A stretch of DNA of 64,000 nucleotides from Marinicella gelatinilytica (GCF_026410405.1 NZ_JAPMLN010000002.1:162944-226943), one strand, 5' to 3'; shown: positions 44,500-53,021, counted from the first letter of the stretch. Program-made: numbers and translations. Notes: a model not told the origin generated them from the sequence alone.

Positions 44500-45936
44500 T
44501 CAACAGTCTTTTTTGAGTACTGCCTTGGTTTCCAAATATTCATAAAATCCCGCCACCCCACGTTCGCGACCATTACCGGATTGTTTATAACCACCAAATG
44601 GTTCAGTCCCCTGCATGGTGGCACCATTGACATGAATAACACCGGCGCGTAAACCCTTAACGATGTTATTAACTCGGCCTTCATCGTTACCGGACACATA
44701 ACCCGATAAACCATAGGGATTATCATTGGCCATAGCAATGGCCTGTTGATCATCCTCATAAGTCAATATCGATAACACCGGACCAAATATTTCTTGTTTG
44801 GCAATCGACATGTCATTTTCGACATCAGAAAAAGCCGTTGGTTTAACATAAAAGCCTTTATTCAGGCCGGCCGGATATCCGGGCCCACCGGTAACTATTC
44901 GAGCACCTTCTGCAACGCCGTTTTCAAGGTGATTTTGAATCCGTTGCCATTGGGTTTTCGATACCACCGGACCTGTAAAAGTGGTTTCACTGCCGGGATC
45001 ACCCACATGAATTTTTTCCAGGGTTTTCTTAACAATATCCTCGGCTTCCTGCTGCCTTGATAATGGCACAAACAGGCGTGATGGGGCATTACAATTTTGA
45101 CCGGAATTAACACATAACGCTTTGGCGCCGCCGGCAACCGCTTTTGAAAACTGCTCTGCAGATAAATCGTCTAAAATAATATTGGCGGATTTACCACCCA
45201 ATTCCTGGGTGACGCGTTTAATGGTGGCAGCGGCATCTTTAGCCACTTCAATGCCCGCTTGAGTCGATCCGGTAAATGACACCATATCAATGTCGGGGTG
45301 TTTTGAAATCGCTGATCCGACAGTGGGTCCGTCACCATGAACCATATTGACCACACCGGCAGGCACACCGGCTTCTTCAAGCACTTCCATAAGAATTTGA
45401 GCGGAAAAGGGCGCCACTTCTGATGGTTTCCAAACCACAGTATTACCGGTGGCCAATGCCGGCGCTAATTTACAGCCAATTTGATTCATCGGCCAATTCC
45501 ATGGCGTAATTAAACCACACACGCCAATCGGCTCAAATCGGGTTTCGCTGCCATCGGTTTTTTGTACAAATTCAAAATCACGCAAAATATTCAACGCTGA
45601 TTTAAAATGACCATAACCACTTTTAGATTGGTGGTCAGCGGCCAACCATTTGGGGGCACCCATTTCTTCGGTGATGGCAGCCGCGATATCAGTACTACGC
45701 TCTTTATAGACTTCACAAATACGTGATAATAAATCCATACGCGTTTGTTTATCGGTTTGTGAAAAACTTTTGAAGGCCTTGCGAGCGGCTTTGACCGCAG
45801 CATCAACATCTTCGGATTGACCCGCCGCCACTTGGCCTGCCACGACCTCAGTGGCCGGGTTAATGACATCAATAACGTCTCGCTGCTCGGCCGACTGCCA
45901 TTGTCCATTGATATAAAATTGTCTGTAATCGCGCAT
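44500..45936 (-). CDS. Aldehyde dehydrogenase
   Basis: 478 residues from the ATG at 45936; an in-frame GTG 27 nt upstream is the alternative. Catalytic Glu in 'VTQELGGKSANIILDD' (about 247-262) and nucleophile Cys in 'NSGQNCNAPSRLFVP' (about 282-296), 'TPWNWPMNQIGCKLAPALA' for the NAD fold, and 'EIFGPVLSIL' near the end. NAD(P)-dependent oxidation of an aldehyde, of the broad ALDH family class; substrate not resolvable. Divergent from the fructosamine-kinase-like gene. Confidence 0.9.
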   Translation of the reverse strand: MRDYRQFYINGQWQSAEQRDVIDVINPATEVVAGQVAAGQSEDVDAAVKAARKAFKSFSQTDKQTRMDLLSRICEVYKERSTDIAAAITEEMGAPKWLAADHQSKSGYGHFKSALNILRDFEFVQKTDGSETRFEPIGVCGLITPWNWPMNQIGCKLAPALATGNTVVWKPSEVAPFSAQILMEVLEEAGVPAGVVNMVHGDGPTVGSAISKHPDIDMVSFTGSTQAGIEVAKDAAATIKRVTQELGGKSANIILDDLSAEQFSKAVAGGAKALCVNSGQNCNAPSRLFVPLSRQQEAEDIVKKTLEKIHVGDPGSETTFTGPVVSKTQWQRIQNHLENGVAEGARIVTGGPGYPAGLNKGFYVKPTAFSDVENDMSIAKQEIFGPVLSILTYEDDQQAIAMANDNPYGLSGYVSGNDEGRVNNIVKGLRAGVIHVNGATMQGTEPFGGYKQSGNGRERGVAGFYEYLETKAVLKKDC

Positions 45937-46052
45937 ACTTAAAACCTGTTCATTTAATTTCACTGTTTTATATGGTTACAACCTTGGTTTGATTCAAGTT
46001 ACAGGTGAGCAGTTAACTTAACCCTAACAGCTTCTGACTTACAATCCCAACC

Positions 46053-46808
46053 ATGTCGTTTATTAAAAATAATCCAACCGGTAACCCCAAAGCCATGCAC
46101 ATGGAAGCGGCCGGTTTAAAGGCCTTGTCGGATTTAATCCAACAATTAAAATTAGCAATTCACATCCCCAAAGTGATATCCGTTGACGACCAACAGTTGT
46201 CTTTAGAACGCATTGTCAGCCGCAAAGCCACACAGGCGCAATGGCAATTATTGGGAGATCAGTTGGCAGTCATGCACAAAGCCCGTCAACAGACTTTTGG
46301 CTATACGGATGATAATTATATTGGCCTCAACCCACAAAAAAATGGTTTGTTCGAAGACTGGGGCAGGTTTTTTTATCAGCAACGCTTGTTGTTTCAATGT
46401 CAGCTAATCAAAGACCCGCATATCCGCGCTGAATTGCAAGATACCCTGTCCAACTTACAAACGCCCTTAATCAACTGGCTGAATGAACTTTACTCATTGC
46501 CATCACTGCTTCATGGAGATTTATGGTCGGGCAATGTTTTATTCAGTGAGGACAAAATTTGGTTAATTGACCCGGCTGTTTATTGGGGTGATGCGGAAGC
46601 CGATATCGCCATGACGGAGTTATTTGGCGGTTTTCCAAAAGCCTTCTATGGCGCCTATCACGCCCAACTCCCGCGTTCAGCGCAGTACCCGATAAAGAAA
46701 ATCTGTTACAATCTCTATCATTACTTAAATCATTATAACTTATTTGGACATGGATATTTGGCTGCTTGTCGCAATCATTTAAACCAGTTAAGCAACGCTT
46801 TGACCTAA
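46053..46808 (+). CDS. Fructosamine-kinase-like protein lacking the N-terminal loop
   Basis: 251 residues, against about 285-290 for the family. Present: 'AAGLKAL' helix, catalytic loop 'LLHGDLWSGNVLF' (about 151-163), metal site 'LIDPAVYWGDAEADIAMTELFGGF' (in two pieces, about 170-193), and the C-terminal helices. Missing: the N-terminal strands with the G-G-x-I-N nucleotide loop. A stop at 46035-46037 in the same frame and the nearby divergent gene leave no room for it. It may be a decayed or repurposed kinase. An alternative is that another frame once supplied the start, but I could not find one. Confidence 0.75.
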   Translation: MSFIKNNPTGNPKAMHMEAAGLKALSDLIQQLKLAIHIPKVISVDDQQLSLERIVSRKATQAQWQLLGDQLAVMHKARQQTFGYTDDNYIGLNPQKNGLFEDWGRFFYQQRLLFQCQLIKDPHIRAELQDTLSNLQTPLINWLNELYSLPSLLHGDLWSGNVLFSEDKIWLIDPAVYWGDAEADIAMTELFGGFPKAFYGAYHAQLPRSAQYPIKKICYNLYHYLNHYNLFGHGYLAACRNHLNQLSNALT

Positions 46809-46813
46809 TTAAT

Positions 46814-47212
46814 ATGCAAAAAACCACACCCTTTTTAATGTTTAAAGGCCGCGCCAAAGAAGCCATTAAACGCTACCAAGACTGCTTTGCCGATTGCCGT
46901 GTTAAACAAATTGATTATTTCGGCAACAAGCCCAAAGCCATGGCCGGATGTGTTAAATATGCAGAGCTAAGCATCAATGGCCAGGATTTAATTATCATTG
47001 ATTCACCTGTTGAACATGCCTTTGGCTTTACGCCGGCCATATCTTTTATGGTGGACTTTGATAATCCCAATAAACTCAAAAAAGCTTACCACCAGCTCTC
47101 CCAAGACGGTGAGATTATGATGCCTTTAAATCATCATGATTTTGCCGAACAATATGCCTGGTTTAATGACAGTTATGGTGTGTCATGGCAATTTCGTTAT
47201 AACCCCAAATAA
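46814..47212 (+). CDS. VOC-family protein (PhnB/3-demethylubiquinone-like fold)
   Basis: 132 residues from the ATG at 46814 immediately after the previous stop; an ATG 48 nt earlier lies within the kinase gene. 'TPFLMFKGRAKEAIKRYQDCF' (two adjoining parts) opens a PhnB-type glyoxalase-fold protein, with 'GFTPAISFMVDFDN' and terminal 'DSYGVSWQFRYNP'. These form dimers with metal-binding sites; enzyme activity unproven. Same transcript as the kinase-like and WYL genes. Confidence 0.8.
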   Translation: MQKTTPFLMFKGRAKEAIKRYQDCFADCRVKQIDYFGNKPKAMAGCVKYAELSINGQDLIIIDSPVEHAFGFTPAISFMVDFDNPNKLKKAYHQLSQDGEIMMPLNHHDFAEQYAWFNDSYGVSWQFRYNPK

Positions 47213-47224
47213 TTTCCATCCTTT

Positions 47225-48220
47225 ATGCCTAAAAAGAATAATAAAGACACCCTTTTACGCCACTGGCATCTTTTGAGGGCCTTACCATCCAAAGGTCCGG
47301 GCATCACCACCCGAGAAATCACTGATTATTTAACCACACTCGGTTATGCCACAGACATCCGCACCACCCAACGTGATTTGGTCAAATTAAAACAAGTCAT
47401 GGCCATTGAATGTAATAACAAAGGCAAACCCTATGGCTGGCACTGGCAGGCCGGCATGGGCGGTGATATACCGGCACTTGATATCTCCGATGCGTTGACT
47501 CTTCATTTGCTGGGCAATCGCCTACAAACATTAGTCCCCGAAAGTATGATGAGTGTATTCAAAGGCCGTATAGACAAAGCACGAAACCAACTTAAGCAAC
47601 AATCCGGCAACTGGCAAAACAAGGTGGGCATCAGTGAAGAAACTTTGGGCTATATCGGCCCAACACTAGATGCCGAGATTTTTGAAAACTTAAAAAATGC
47701 CCTGATTAATAACCACCAAATCCAGGTGAAGTATCAATCATTACAAGAACCACAAGCAAAAGATTTGATACTGCATCCGCTGGCTTTGGTGTTGCGCGGA
47801 GTCAGAACCTATCTCATTGCCCGAACCCACGACGCAAAAACCGATGACGTCATGCCTTATGCCGCCCATCGTTTTAAAATGGTTCGGGTGTTAACGCATA
47901 AACAAGCCAAACGTAAGAACTTTAAACTCAAAGAATGTCTGGACAGTGATCTTATGCAATTTGGTGTTGCTGAGCCCATGGATTTACAGCTGAAGCTCGA
48001 TGCCGTGATGTATAAAATATTACAAGAAACGCCACTGGCCAAAAATCAACAATTAACCCCCCGGGAAGATGGTGGCTTGTTAGACATCCGGATTCGTGAC
48101 AGTTGGTCATTAAAATGGTGGATTTTGTCGAAGTCAGAACATGTCGAGGTTCTGTCACCACACGACTACCGCCAAAAAATAGCCAACATCTTATCGAAAG
48201 CAGCTGAAAGGTATAAATAA
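47225..48220 (+). CDS. WYL-domain transcriptional regulator
   Basis: 331 residues. N-terminal helix-turn-helix about 12-75 ('ITTREITDYLTTLGYATDIR', 'TTQRDLVKL'), then a WYL domain about 145-220 ('IQVKYQSLQE', 'LILHPLALVLRGVRTYLIAR') and a C-terminal extension (WCX type, about 235-331). WYL regulators sense small ligands or nucleic acids; a few control phage-defence loci, but no such locus adjoins it here. It directly precedes the his promoter, though histidine control is unlikely to be its task. Confidence 0.85.
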   Translation: MPKKNNKDTLLRHWHLLRALPSKGPGITTREITDYLTTLGYATDIRTTQRDLVKLKQVMAIECNNKGKPYGWHWQAGMGGDIPALDISDALTLHLLGNRLQTLVPESMMSVFKGRIDKARNQLKQQSGNWQNKVGISEETLGYIGPTLDAEIFENLKNALINNHQIQVKYQSLQEPQAKDLILHPLALVLRGVRTYLIARTHDAKTDDVMPYAAHRFKMVRVLTHKQAKRKNFKLKECLDSDLMQFGVAEPMDLQLKLDAVMYKILQETPLAKNQQLTPREDGGLLDIRIRDSWSLKWWILSKSEHVEVLSPHDYRQKIANILSKAAERYK

Positions 48221-48232
48221 AAAATATTTTAT

Positions 48233-48261
48233 TTGACAGACTTTTTATTTAACTTTACTAT
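48233..48261 (+). promoter_or_regulatory. his operon promoter
   Basis: TTGACA (48233-48238), 17 nt, TACTAT (48256-48261): consensus -35, ideal spacing, good -10. Expected start of transcription is about 48267-48269, at or within 2 nt of the first leader peptide's ATG, implying a leaderless leader transcript. Confidence 0.7.
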
Positions 48262-48268
48262 GCATGGC

Positions 48269-48328
48269 ATGAACTATTTAATTCAGCACAACCATCACCA
48301 CCACGTTTTAACAAACGGGGTTGGTTAG
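48269..48328 (+). CDS. hisL: His leader peptide 1
   Basis: 19 residues with the run 'HNHHHH' at positions 7-12. Ribosome stalling at these His codons when histidyl-tRNA is short would free the segment 48314-48322 (AACGGGGTT) to pair with 48352-48361, the 5' arm of the terminator, which is the antiterminator form. The segment imitates the 3' arm of the terminator. The peptide ends before the terminator by 24 nt. No Shine-Dalgarno sequence precedes the ATG. Confidence 0.85.
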   Translation: MNYLIQHNHHHHVLTNGVG

Positions 48329-48346
48329 TGCCATAAAGAAAAAACT

Positions 48347-48383
48347 AAAAAAAGCCCCGTTCACTGAAACGGGGCTTTTTTTT
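48347..48383 (+). terminator. His attenuator terminator 1
   Basis: A-run, stem AGCCCCGTT/AACGGGGCT with a 6-nt loop, then eight T. It is the terminating half of the first attenuation module. Confidence 0.9.
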
Positions 48384-48410
48384 GCTTTTAATTTAACCAT
48401 AAACAACAAC

Positions 48411-48479
48411 ATGAATTTTTTAAACAACCAAAACTTACATCATCACCATCATCGTTTACATCAGCGACGATGGTTTTGA
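48411..48479 (+). CDS. hisL: His leader peptide 2
   Basis: 22 residues, with 'LHHHHHRLH' at positions 9-17. It starts 28 nt after the first terminator's T-run, with no visible promoter of its own and no Shine-Dalgarno sequence. Its last codons (48464-48477) can pair with 48502-48514, the 5' arm of the second terminator: GCGACG with CGTCGC and GGTTTT with AAAACC, interrupted by a small internal loop. It shares the MN-start and His run with leader 1 but the rest differs. Confidence 0.85.
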   Translation: MNFLNNQNLHHHHHRLHQRRWF

Positions 48480-48501
48480 GAGCGCGTATAAATTAAAAAT
48501 C

Positions 48502-48536
48502 AAAACCCCGTCGCCATTGGCCTCGGGGTTTTTTAT
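48502..48536 (+). terminator. His attenuator terminator 2
   Basis: Outer stem AAAACCCCG/CGGGGTTTT with an inner GCC/GGC stem, then a T-run. The part 48510-48519 is also perfectly complementary (10 bp) to 48545-48554 in the hisG leader, an additional alternative pairing. Confidence 0.88.
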
Positions 48537-48580
48537 TTCCGGAACAATGGCGACATAACAATGATTACTAAGGAGAACCT

Positions 48581-49432
48581 ATGACAACATTAAAAATCGC
48601 CATCCCAAAAGGCAAACTACAACCGGCCATCAGTGAACTATTGGCCGACATCGGCATTCAGCTTTATGGTGATGTCCGTAATTACCGACCCGGCTGTTCC
48701 GATCAACGCTTAGAGGTTAAATTATTAAAAGGCCAAAATATTCCATCATTGGTGGAAATTGGTCAGCACGACATTGGTTTTGCCGGCCTGGATTGGGTCG
48801 CCGAACAAAATGCCGATGTCGAGGTGATTAATAATTTAGGTTTTAATCCGGTGCAAATTGTGGCTTGTATTCCCGAAGACTGGGACATCGCCAACTTAAA
48901 AAAACGTCCTATTATTGTGGCCACGGAATACATGAATTTAGCCAAACAGTATTTGGATAAACAAGGCTTTGATTATCAACTGATTCGCTCTTATGGCGCC
49001 ACCGAAGTGTTTCCGCCTGAGGATGCCGATATGGTGATTGATAACACCAGTACCGGCACCACCATAAAAGCCAATCGGCTAAAAATTATCGACACCGTTT
49101 ACCGCAGTTCAACTCAATTCATTGCCAATAAAAACACCTTAAAAGACGCCGATAAAAAACCCATTATTGATGATATTCTATTGCTCATGAACGGGGTTCT
49201 GAATGCCCGTGAGCGGGTACTGCTGGAAATGAACTGTCCCAAATCTGTGGTGGCCGATATTGTTAAGCTGTTACCGGCGATGCGTTCACCCACCGTCAGC
49301 GAACTTTATAACAGTGATGCTTATTCGATTCGCGCAGCCGTGCCCACCAAAGCAGCAGCGGCCTTAATCCCGCAACTGATTGCCGCCGGTGCCGTGGACA
49401 TCCTTGAACTACCGATTCGTAAGGCCGTGTGA
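48581..49432 (+). CDS. hisG: ATP phosphoribosyltransferase HisG (long form)
   Basis: 283 residues, the long form with a C-terminal ACT-like regulatory domain (about 210-283), so histidine feedback is expected without HisZ. The core has 'IAIPKGKLQPAISELL', 'DIGFAGLDWVAE' and the PRPP loop 'DNTSTGTTIKANRL' (about 153-166). First step of histidine synthesis: ATP and PRPP to phosphoribosyl-ATP. Strong ribosome site AAGGAG before the ATG. First structural gene after the double attenuator; its stop overlaps the next start (TGATG). Confidence 0.94.
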   Translation: MTTLKIAIPKGKLQPAISELLADIGIQLYGDVRNYRPGCSDQRLEVKLLKGQNIPSLVEIGQHDIGFAGLDWVAEQNADVEVINNLGFNPVQIVACIPEDWDIANLKKRPIIVATEYMNLAKQYLDKQGFDYQLIRSYGATEVFPPEDADMVIDNTSTGTTIKANRLKIIDTVYRSSTQFIANKNTLKDADKKPIIDDILLLMNGVLNARERVLLEMNCPKSVVADIVKLLPAMRSPTVSELYNSDAYSIRAAVPTKAAAALIPQLIAAGAVDILELPIRKAV

Positions 49433-51102
49433 TGCAAGAATTACCACAACAACCCCGTTATAAGCTGGACTTTAATGAACGCAGTGATCACCAGCCTGAC
49501 TGGATAGCGCAAGCCAAGGTCAACACCGATAATTTATGGCAATACCCCAATCGGCAACGACTTGAACAACAATTGGCACAAGATTTAACCTTACCAAACG
49601 ACGCCGTGTTGCTCACCAATGGCGGTGATGAAGGCATTGATTTATTGTTTAAATACAGCACCATTAACAACAAACAACTGCTTATACCCGAGCCTTGTTT
49701 TAGTCAATACAGTCACAACGCCGAGATTTGGCAGAATGATTGCCGTTTTATTTCGGTCGATGCTTCTAAACCACTGGCCATCAATCAGGGCTTATTGATT
49801 CAAAATATTCAAGCCAATCAATGGCTGGTCATCACCCGACCCAATAATCCCACCGGTGAAATTATTTATAAATCTGATTTAATGACCCTTATCAAAGCCG
49901 CAGAAAAAACCCATGCCAAGGTGTTTATTGATGAAGCCTATATTGAATTTTCAGAGCCTGAAAAAAGCCAAGAATTAATATCTGCCGAAGACTATATCGC
50001 CATGAATAATGTGGTGGTATTACGCACGTTTTCCAAAGCCTTTGGTTTAGCGGGTGTTCGGGTGGGCTATTTATTAGGCAACCCCGAACTGATCAATCAA
50101 TTTCGCCGTTTAGCACCCCCTTTTAATGTGTCATCTGTTGGCTTACAACTGGCCACCCAGGCCTGGCAAAACCGGGATCAGGTTTTACCCTATACCCGAC
50201 AAATAGCCAGCAATCGTCAGCGCCTGACTCAACAACTCAATGATTATGGCGTTGAGGTATTTCCAAGCCAGGGTAATTTTGTGCTGTTTAATGCCAGCGA
50301 TGCCATGAAGACATTGCTATTTAATGTATTACAACGGCATGGAATTTTAATTAAAACTGCGTTGAACGGGCTACCCAGTGCCGTGCGTATAACGGTGCCA
50401 TTCAATCTCGACACGCTCAGCAAAGTACTCGACAAAGTCTTCTCACCAAAACTCATTGCCTTTGACATGGATGGTGTGTTGATTGATACCGGTGACAGTT
50501 ATGACCAATGCATTATCAATACCGTGCGAGATTTGTCCGGTGCAACTGTTAATAAGCAAGATATTCAAAACCTAAGAGACGCAGGCGGCTATAACAACGA
50601 CTGGGATTTATCCTTGGCGCTATTAAAAAATCGTGGCTATTCAGGCGAGTTAGACCGTGTTATTACCGTCTTTCAAAACCACTATTTAGGTCAGGAAAAC
50701 CAAGTCGGATTAATCGAACAAGAACGAACCCTGATTTCGATGGGCTTATTGCAGCAATTAAAACAAGACAATGGCCTCAACACCGCCGTAGTCACCGGTC
50801 GACCCCGCGCCGAAGCCCAATTGGGTTTAGCAAAAATCAACTGGCAGCCTCATGAGGTGATCAACGCCGATGATGTGAGTCGACAAAAACCCGACCCCGA
50901 AGGTTTGTTACAGATCAAAAATACCCGACTTGTCGATGACAATGCCGGTTGTTGGTTTATCGGTGATACCGTCGATGACATGCAGGCCGGCCGTGCCGCC
51001 GGATTTATTTGTATCGGCATTGGTCCTGATGAATCTCTTTTAACTCAGGCCGGTGCTGATCTGGTTCTGAACAACGTCAATCAAATGGAGTCTTTATTAT
51101 GA
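49432..51102 (+). CDS. hisC: Histidinol-phosphate aminotransferase fused to a HAD phosphatase domain
   Basis: 556 residues from the ATG at 49432 (a GTG 3 nt upstream is possible). Residues about 1-340 are HisC: 'LDFNERSDHQPDW', 'ITRPNNPTGEI', 'FIDEAYIEFS' and PLP-lysine segment 'RTFSKAFGLAGVRVGYL' (Lys about 203). Residues about 345-556 are a HAD-superfamily IA phosphatase: 'IAFDMDGVLIDT' (nucleophile Asp and acid Asp), 'VVTGRPRAEA', 'RQKPDPEGLL', 'FIGDTVDDMQAGRAAG'. The neighbouring hisB lacks the HisB-N phosphatase, so the HAD part is the best candidate histidinol-phosphate phosphatase (inference). Confidence 0.9.
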   Translation: MQELPQQPRYKLDFNERSDHQPDWIAQAKVNTDNLWQYPNRQRLEQQLAQDLTLPNDAVLLTNGGDEGIDLLFKYSTINNKQLLIPEPCFSQYSHNAEIWQNDCRFISVDASKPLAINQGLLIQNIQANQWLVITRPNNPTGEIIYKSDLMTLIKAAEKTHAKVFIDEAYIEFSEPEKSQELISAEDYIAMNNVVVLRTFSKAFGLAGVRVGYLLGNPELINQFRRLAPPFNVSSVGLQLATQAWQNRDQVLPYTRQIASNRQRLTQQLNDYGVEVFPSQGNFVLFNASDAMKTLLFNVLQRHGILIKTALNGLPSAVRITVPFNLDTLSKVLDKVFSPKLIAFDMDGVLIDTGDSYDQCIINTVRDLSGATVNKQDIQNLRDAGGYNNDWDLSLALLKNRGYSGELDRVITVFQNHYLGQENQVGLIEQERTLISMGLLQQLKQDNGLNTAVVTGRPRAEAQLGLAKINWQPHEVINADDVSRQKPDPEGLLQIKNTRLVDDNAGCWFIGDTVDDMQAGRAAGFICIGIGPDESLLTQAGADLVLNNVNQMESLL

Positions 51103-51671
51103 TTACCATCAACCGCGAAACCAAAGAAACCCGGATTTCTCTGCAATTAGATATTAACGGGCCAAACGAGAAAAGCAACATCAACTCCGGCCAGCCATTT
51201 TTTGATCACATGTTAGATCAACTGGCCACCCATGCCGGCTGGTGCCTGCAATTAGACATGGACAGTGATTGGCAGGTGGATGATCACCACGGTATCGAAG
51301 ATGTCGCCATCTGTTTAGGCCAAGCGTTAAAACAAGCCTGGCAAGCGACTGCAGGTAACCAACGTTACGGCCAACGCTTACTGCCCATGGATGAAACTTT
51401 GACCACGTGTGCGGTGGATTTATGCGGTCGCCCCTACGCCGTGATTAATTTACCCTTTTCACAGCCGCTGCTCGGTGGTATTAACACCGAAATGTGGTCA
51501 CACTTTTATTATACCCTGGCCATTAATGGCGGTCTTTGTTTACACATCAACAACCAATATTTTGGTAACAACCATCACTTGGTAGAAAGTAGTTTTAAAG
51601 CATTGGCCTATGCCTTAAAAGAAGCCCTTACACCGACCAAACAACAACGCAGCACCAAGGGTGTGTTATGA
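51099..51671 (+). CDS. hisB: Imidazoleglycerol-phosphate dehydratase HisB (dehydratase only)
   Basis: 190 residues. The two metal-site repeats are 'DDHHGIEDVAICLGQAL' (about 63-79) and 'NNHHLVESSFKALAYAL' (about 159-175), and 'FFDHMLDQLATHAGW' lies near the start. It converts imidazoleglycerol-phosphate to imidazole-acetol-phosphate. The N-terminal HAD phosphatase fused to HisB in enterics is absent. Start and stop overlap neighbours by 4 nt (ATGA each), so translation is coupled. Confidence 0.94.
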   Translation: MITINRETKETRISLQLDINGPNEKSNINSGQPFFDHMLDQLATHAGWCLQLDMDSDWQVDDHHGIEDVAICLGQALKQAWQATAGNQRYGQRLLPMDETLTTCAVDLCGRPYAVINLPFSQPLLGGINTEMWSHFYYTLAINGGLCLHINNQYFGNNHHLVESSFKALAYALKEALTPTKQQRSTKGVL

Positions 51672-52249
51672 AGCCGGCGGTTATCATTGACTTAAATTCA
51701 GGCAACTTACTGAGTTTAGAGAATGCACTTAATCGGGATGGGCAAGCGGTATGCCGCATTCAAAAGCCAAGTGCTTATGACTTTCGCGGTGATGAAATCT
51801 TGGTGTTACCCGGGCAAGGTCGTTTTGCTTTTATCAGCGAACGCATGGATGTTCTTGGTTGGCGCAGTTTTTTAAGCGACTGGCTCAATCAAGGCGGACA
51901 TTTAGTGGGTATTTGCGTGGGTATGCAAATTTTATTTGAAGGCAGTGATGAAGACCCTGAGGCCCCGGGTTTAGGCTATTTCAGCGGACGTTGTCAGCAC
52001 TTAAAGCACCCTAAAACACCGATGGTCGGCTGGGCCAAATTAGACAGCTATAAATTGAACATGAAAGATCAATATGCTTATTTTGTCAATTCTTACGGGG
52101 TGCCGGATTGCGATGCCAGCACCGCTAAAGTGACTTACGGTCAGCCCTTTTGTGCTGCGGTACAAAAAGGTCGCGTCTATGGCTTTCAATTTCACCCGGA
52201 AAAATCAGGCCGTTTCGGTCGGGAGTTATTACAACATGTTTGTCAATAA
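51668..52249 (+). CDS. hisH: Imidazole glycerol phosphate synthase glutaminase subunit HisH
   Basis: 193 residues. Class I glutaminase with 'LVLPGQGRFAF', nucleophile Cys in 'VGICVGMQILFEGSDE' (about 79) and the His/Glu pair in 'FQFHPEKSGRFG' (about 177-188). It releases ammonia from glutamine and channels it to HisF, encoded next (14-nt overlap). Confidence 0.94.
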   Translation: MKPAVIIDLNSGNLLSLENALNRDGQAVCRIQKPSAYDFRGDEILVLPGQGRFAFISERMDVLGWRSFLSDWLNQGGHLVGICVGMQILFEGSDEDPEAPGLGYFSGRCQHLKHPKTPMVGWAKLDSYKLNMKDQYAYFVNSYGVPDCDASTAKVTYGQPFCAAVQKGRVYGFQFHPEKSGRFGRELLQHVCQ

Positions 52250-53021
52250 ACACAACTCGGATTTAACCGCTCGCATTATTCCCTGTCTGGATGTGGCTGC
52301 CGGACGGGTGGTCAAAGGCACCAACTTCAAACAGCTGGTGGATATGGGCGATCCGGTGACATTGGCCAAAAAATATGAGCGTCAGGGGGCAGATGAACTG
52401 GTGTTTTTAGATATCAAAGCCAGTGTCGATAAGCAGCCTTCGGCACTGGCGATGGTGCGCGATGTGGCCATGAATTTATCCATACCCTTCGCCGTAGGCG
52501 GTGGTATAAAGACCATGGATGATGTGCATCGCTTTTTTCACGCCGGTGCCGATAAAGTCACCTTGAACACCATGGCGGTGGCACAGCCGGAGCTGATAAA
52601 TCAAATCGCCACACAGTACGGCAGTCAGAGTATTGTGGTGGCCATTGATGTCAACCGTGAAGCCAACGGCGATCTGGCCGTTTACACCCATGGCGGCAGT
52701 CAGCGCAGTGCTTTAGATTATCGTCTTTGGTTACAAGAAGTGGTGGATCGCGGTGCCGGTGAAATCCTGCTCACCGCCATGCATAAAGACGGCACCGGTA
52801 GCGGTTTTGATTGCGATTTATTGGCTGATTTTGGGCCTGATTATCCGATTCAAGTGATTGCCTCTGGCGGTGCCAACAAACCTGAAGATTTTTATGACGC
52901 CATCAAAGCCGGTGCCGATGCGGTGTTGGCCGCTGGTATTTTTCACCGTGACGAATACACCGTTGCGGATATTAAAGAATATCTTATTATTAAAAACATT
53001 CACATGAGAACAATATTATGA
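52236..53021 (+). CDS. hisF: Imidazole glycerol phosphate synthase cyclase subunit HisF
   Basis: 261 residues from the ATG at 52236, giving the usual HisF start 'LTARIIPCLDVAAGRVVKG'; a longer frame upstream lies within hisH. Catalytic Asp residues in 'IPCLDV' (about 17) and 'LLTAMHKDGTGSGFD' (about 182), TIM-barrel phosphate loops 'AVGGGIKT' and 'IASGGAN'. Makes the imidazole ring and AICAR from PRFAR with ammonia from HisH. Overlaps hisH by 14 nt and the hisAIE gene by 4 nt. Confidence 0.94.
   Translation: MFVNKHNSDLTARIIPCLDVAAGRVVKGTNFKQLVDMGDPVTLAKKYERQGADELVFLDIKASVDKQPSALAMVRDVAMNLSIPFAVGGGIKTMDDVHRFFHAGADKVTLNTMAVAQPELINQIATQYGSQSIVVAIDVNREANGDLAVYTHGGSQRSALDYRLWLQEVVDRGAGEILLTAMHKDGTGSGFDCDLLADFGPDYPIQVIASGGANKPEDFYDAIKAGADAVLAAGIFHRDEYTVADIKEYLIIKNIHMRTIL

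Noticed and set aside
47225..48220. WYL regulator as part of a phage-defence island
   Set aside because: Neighbours are a VOC protein, a kinase-like protein and the his operon; no defence genes adjoin it, and the cas operon is 13 kb away in a separate transcript.
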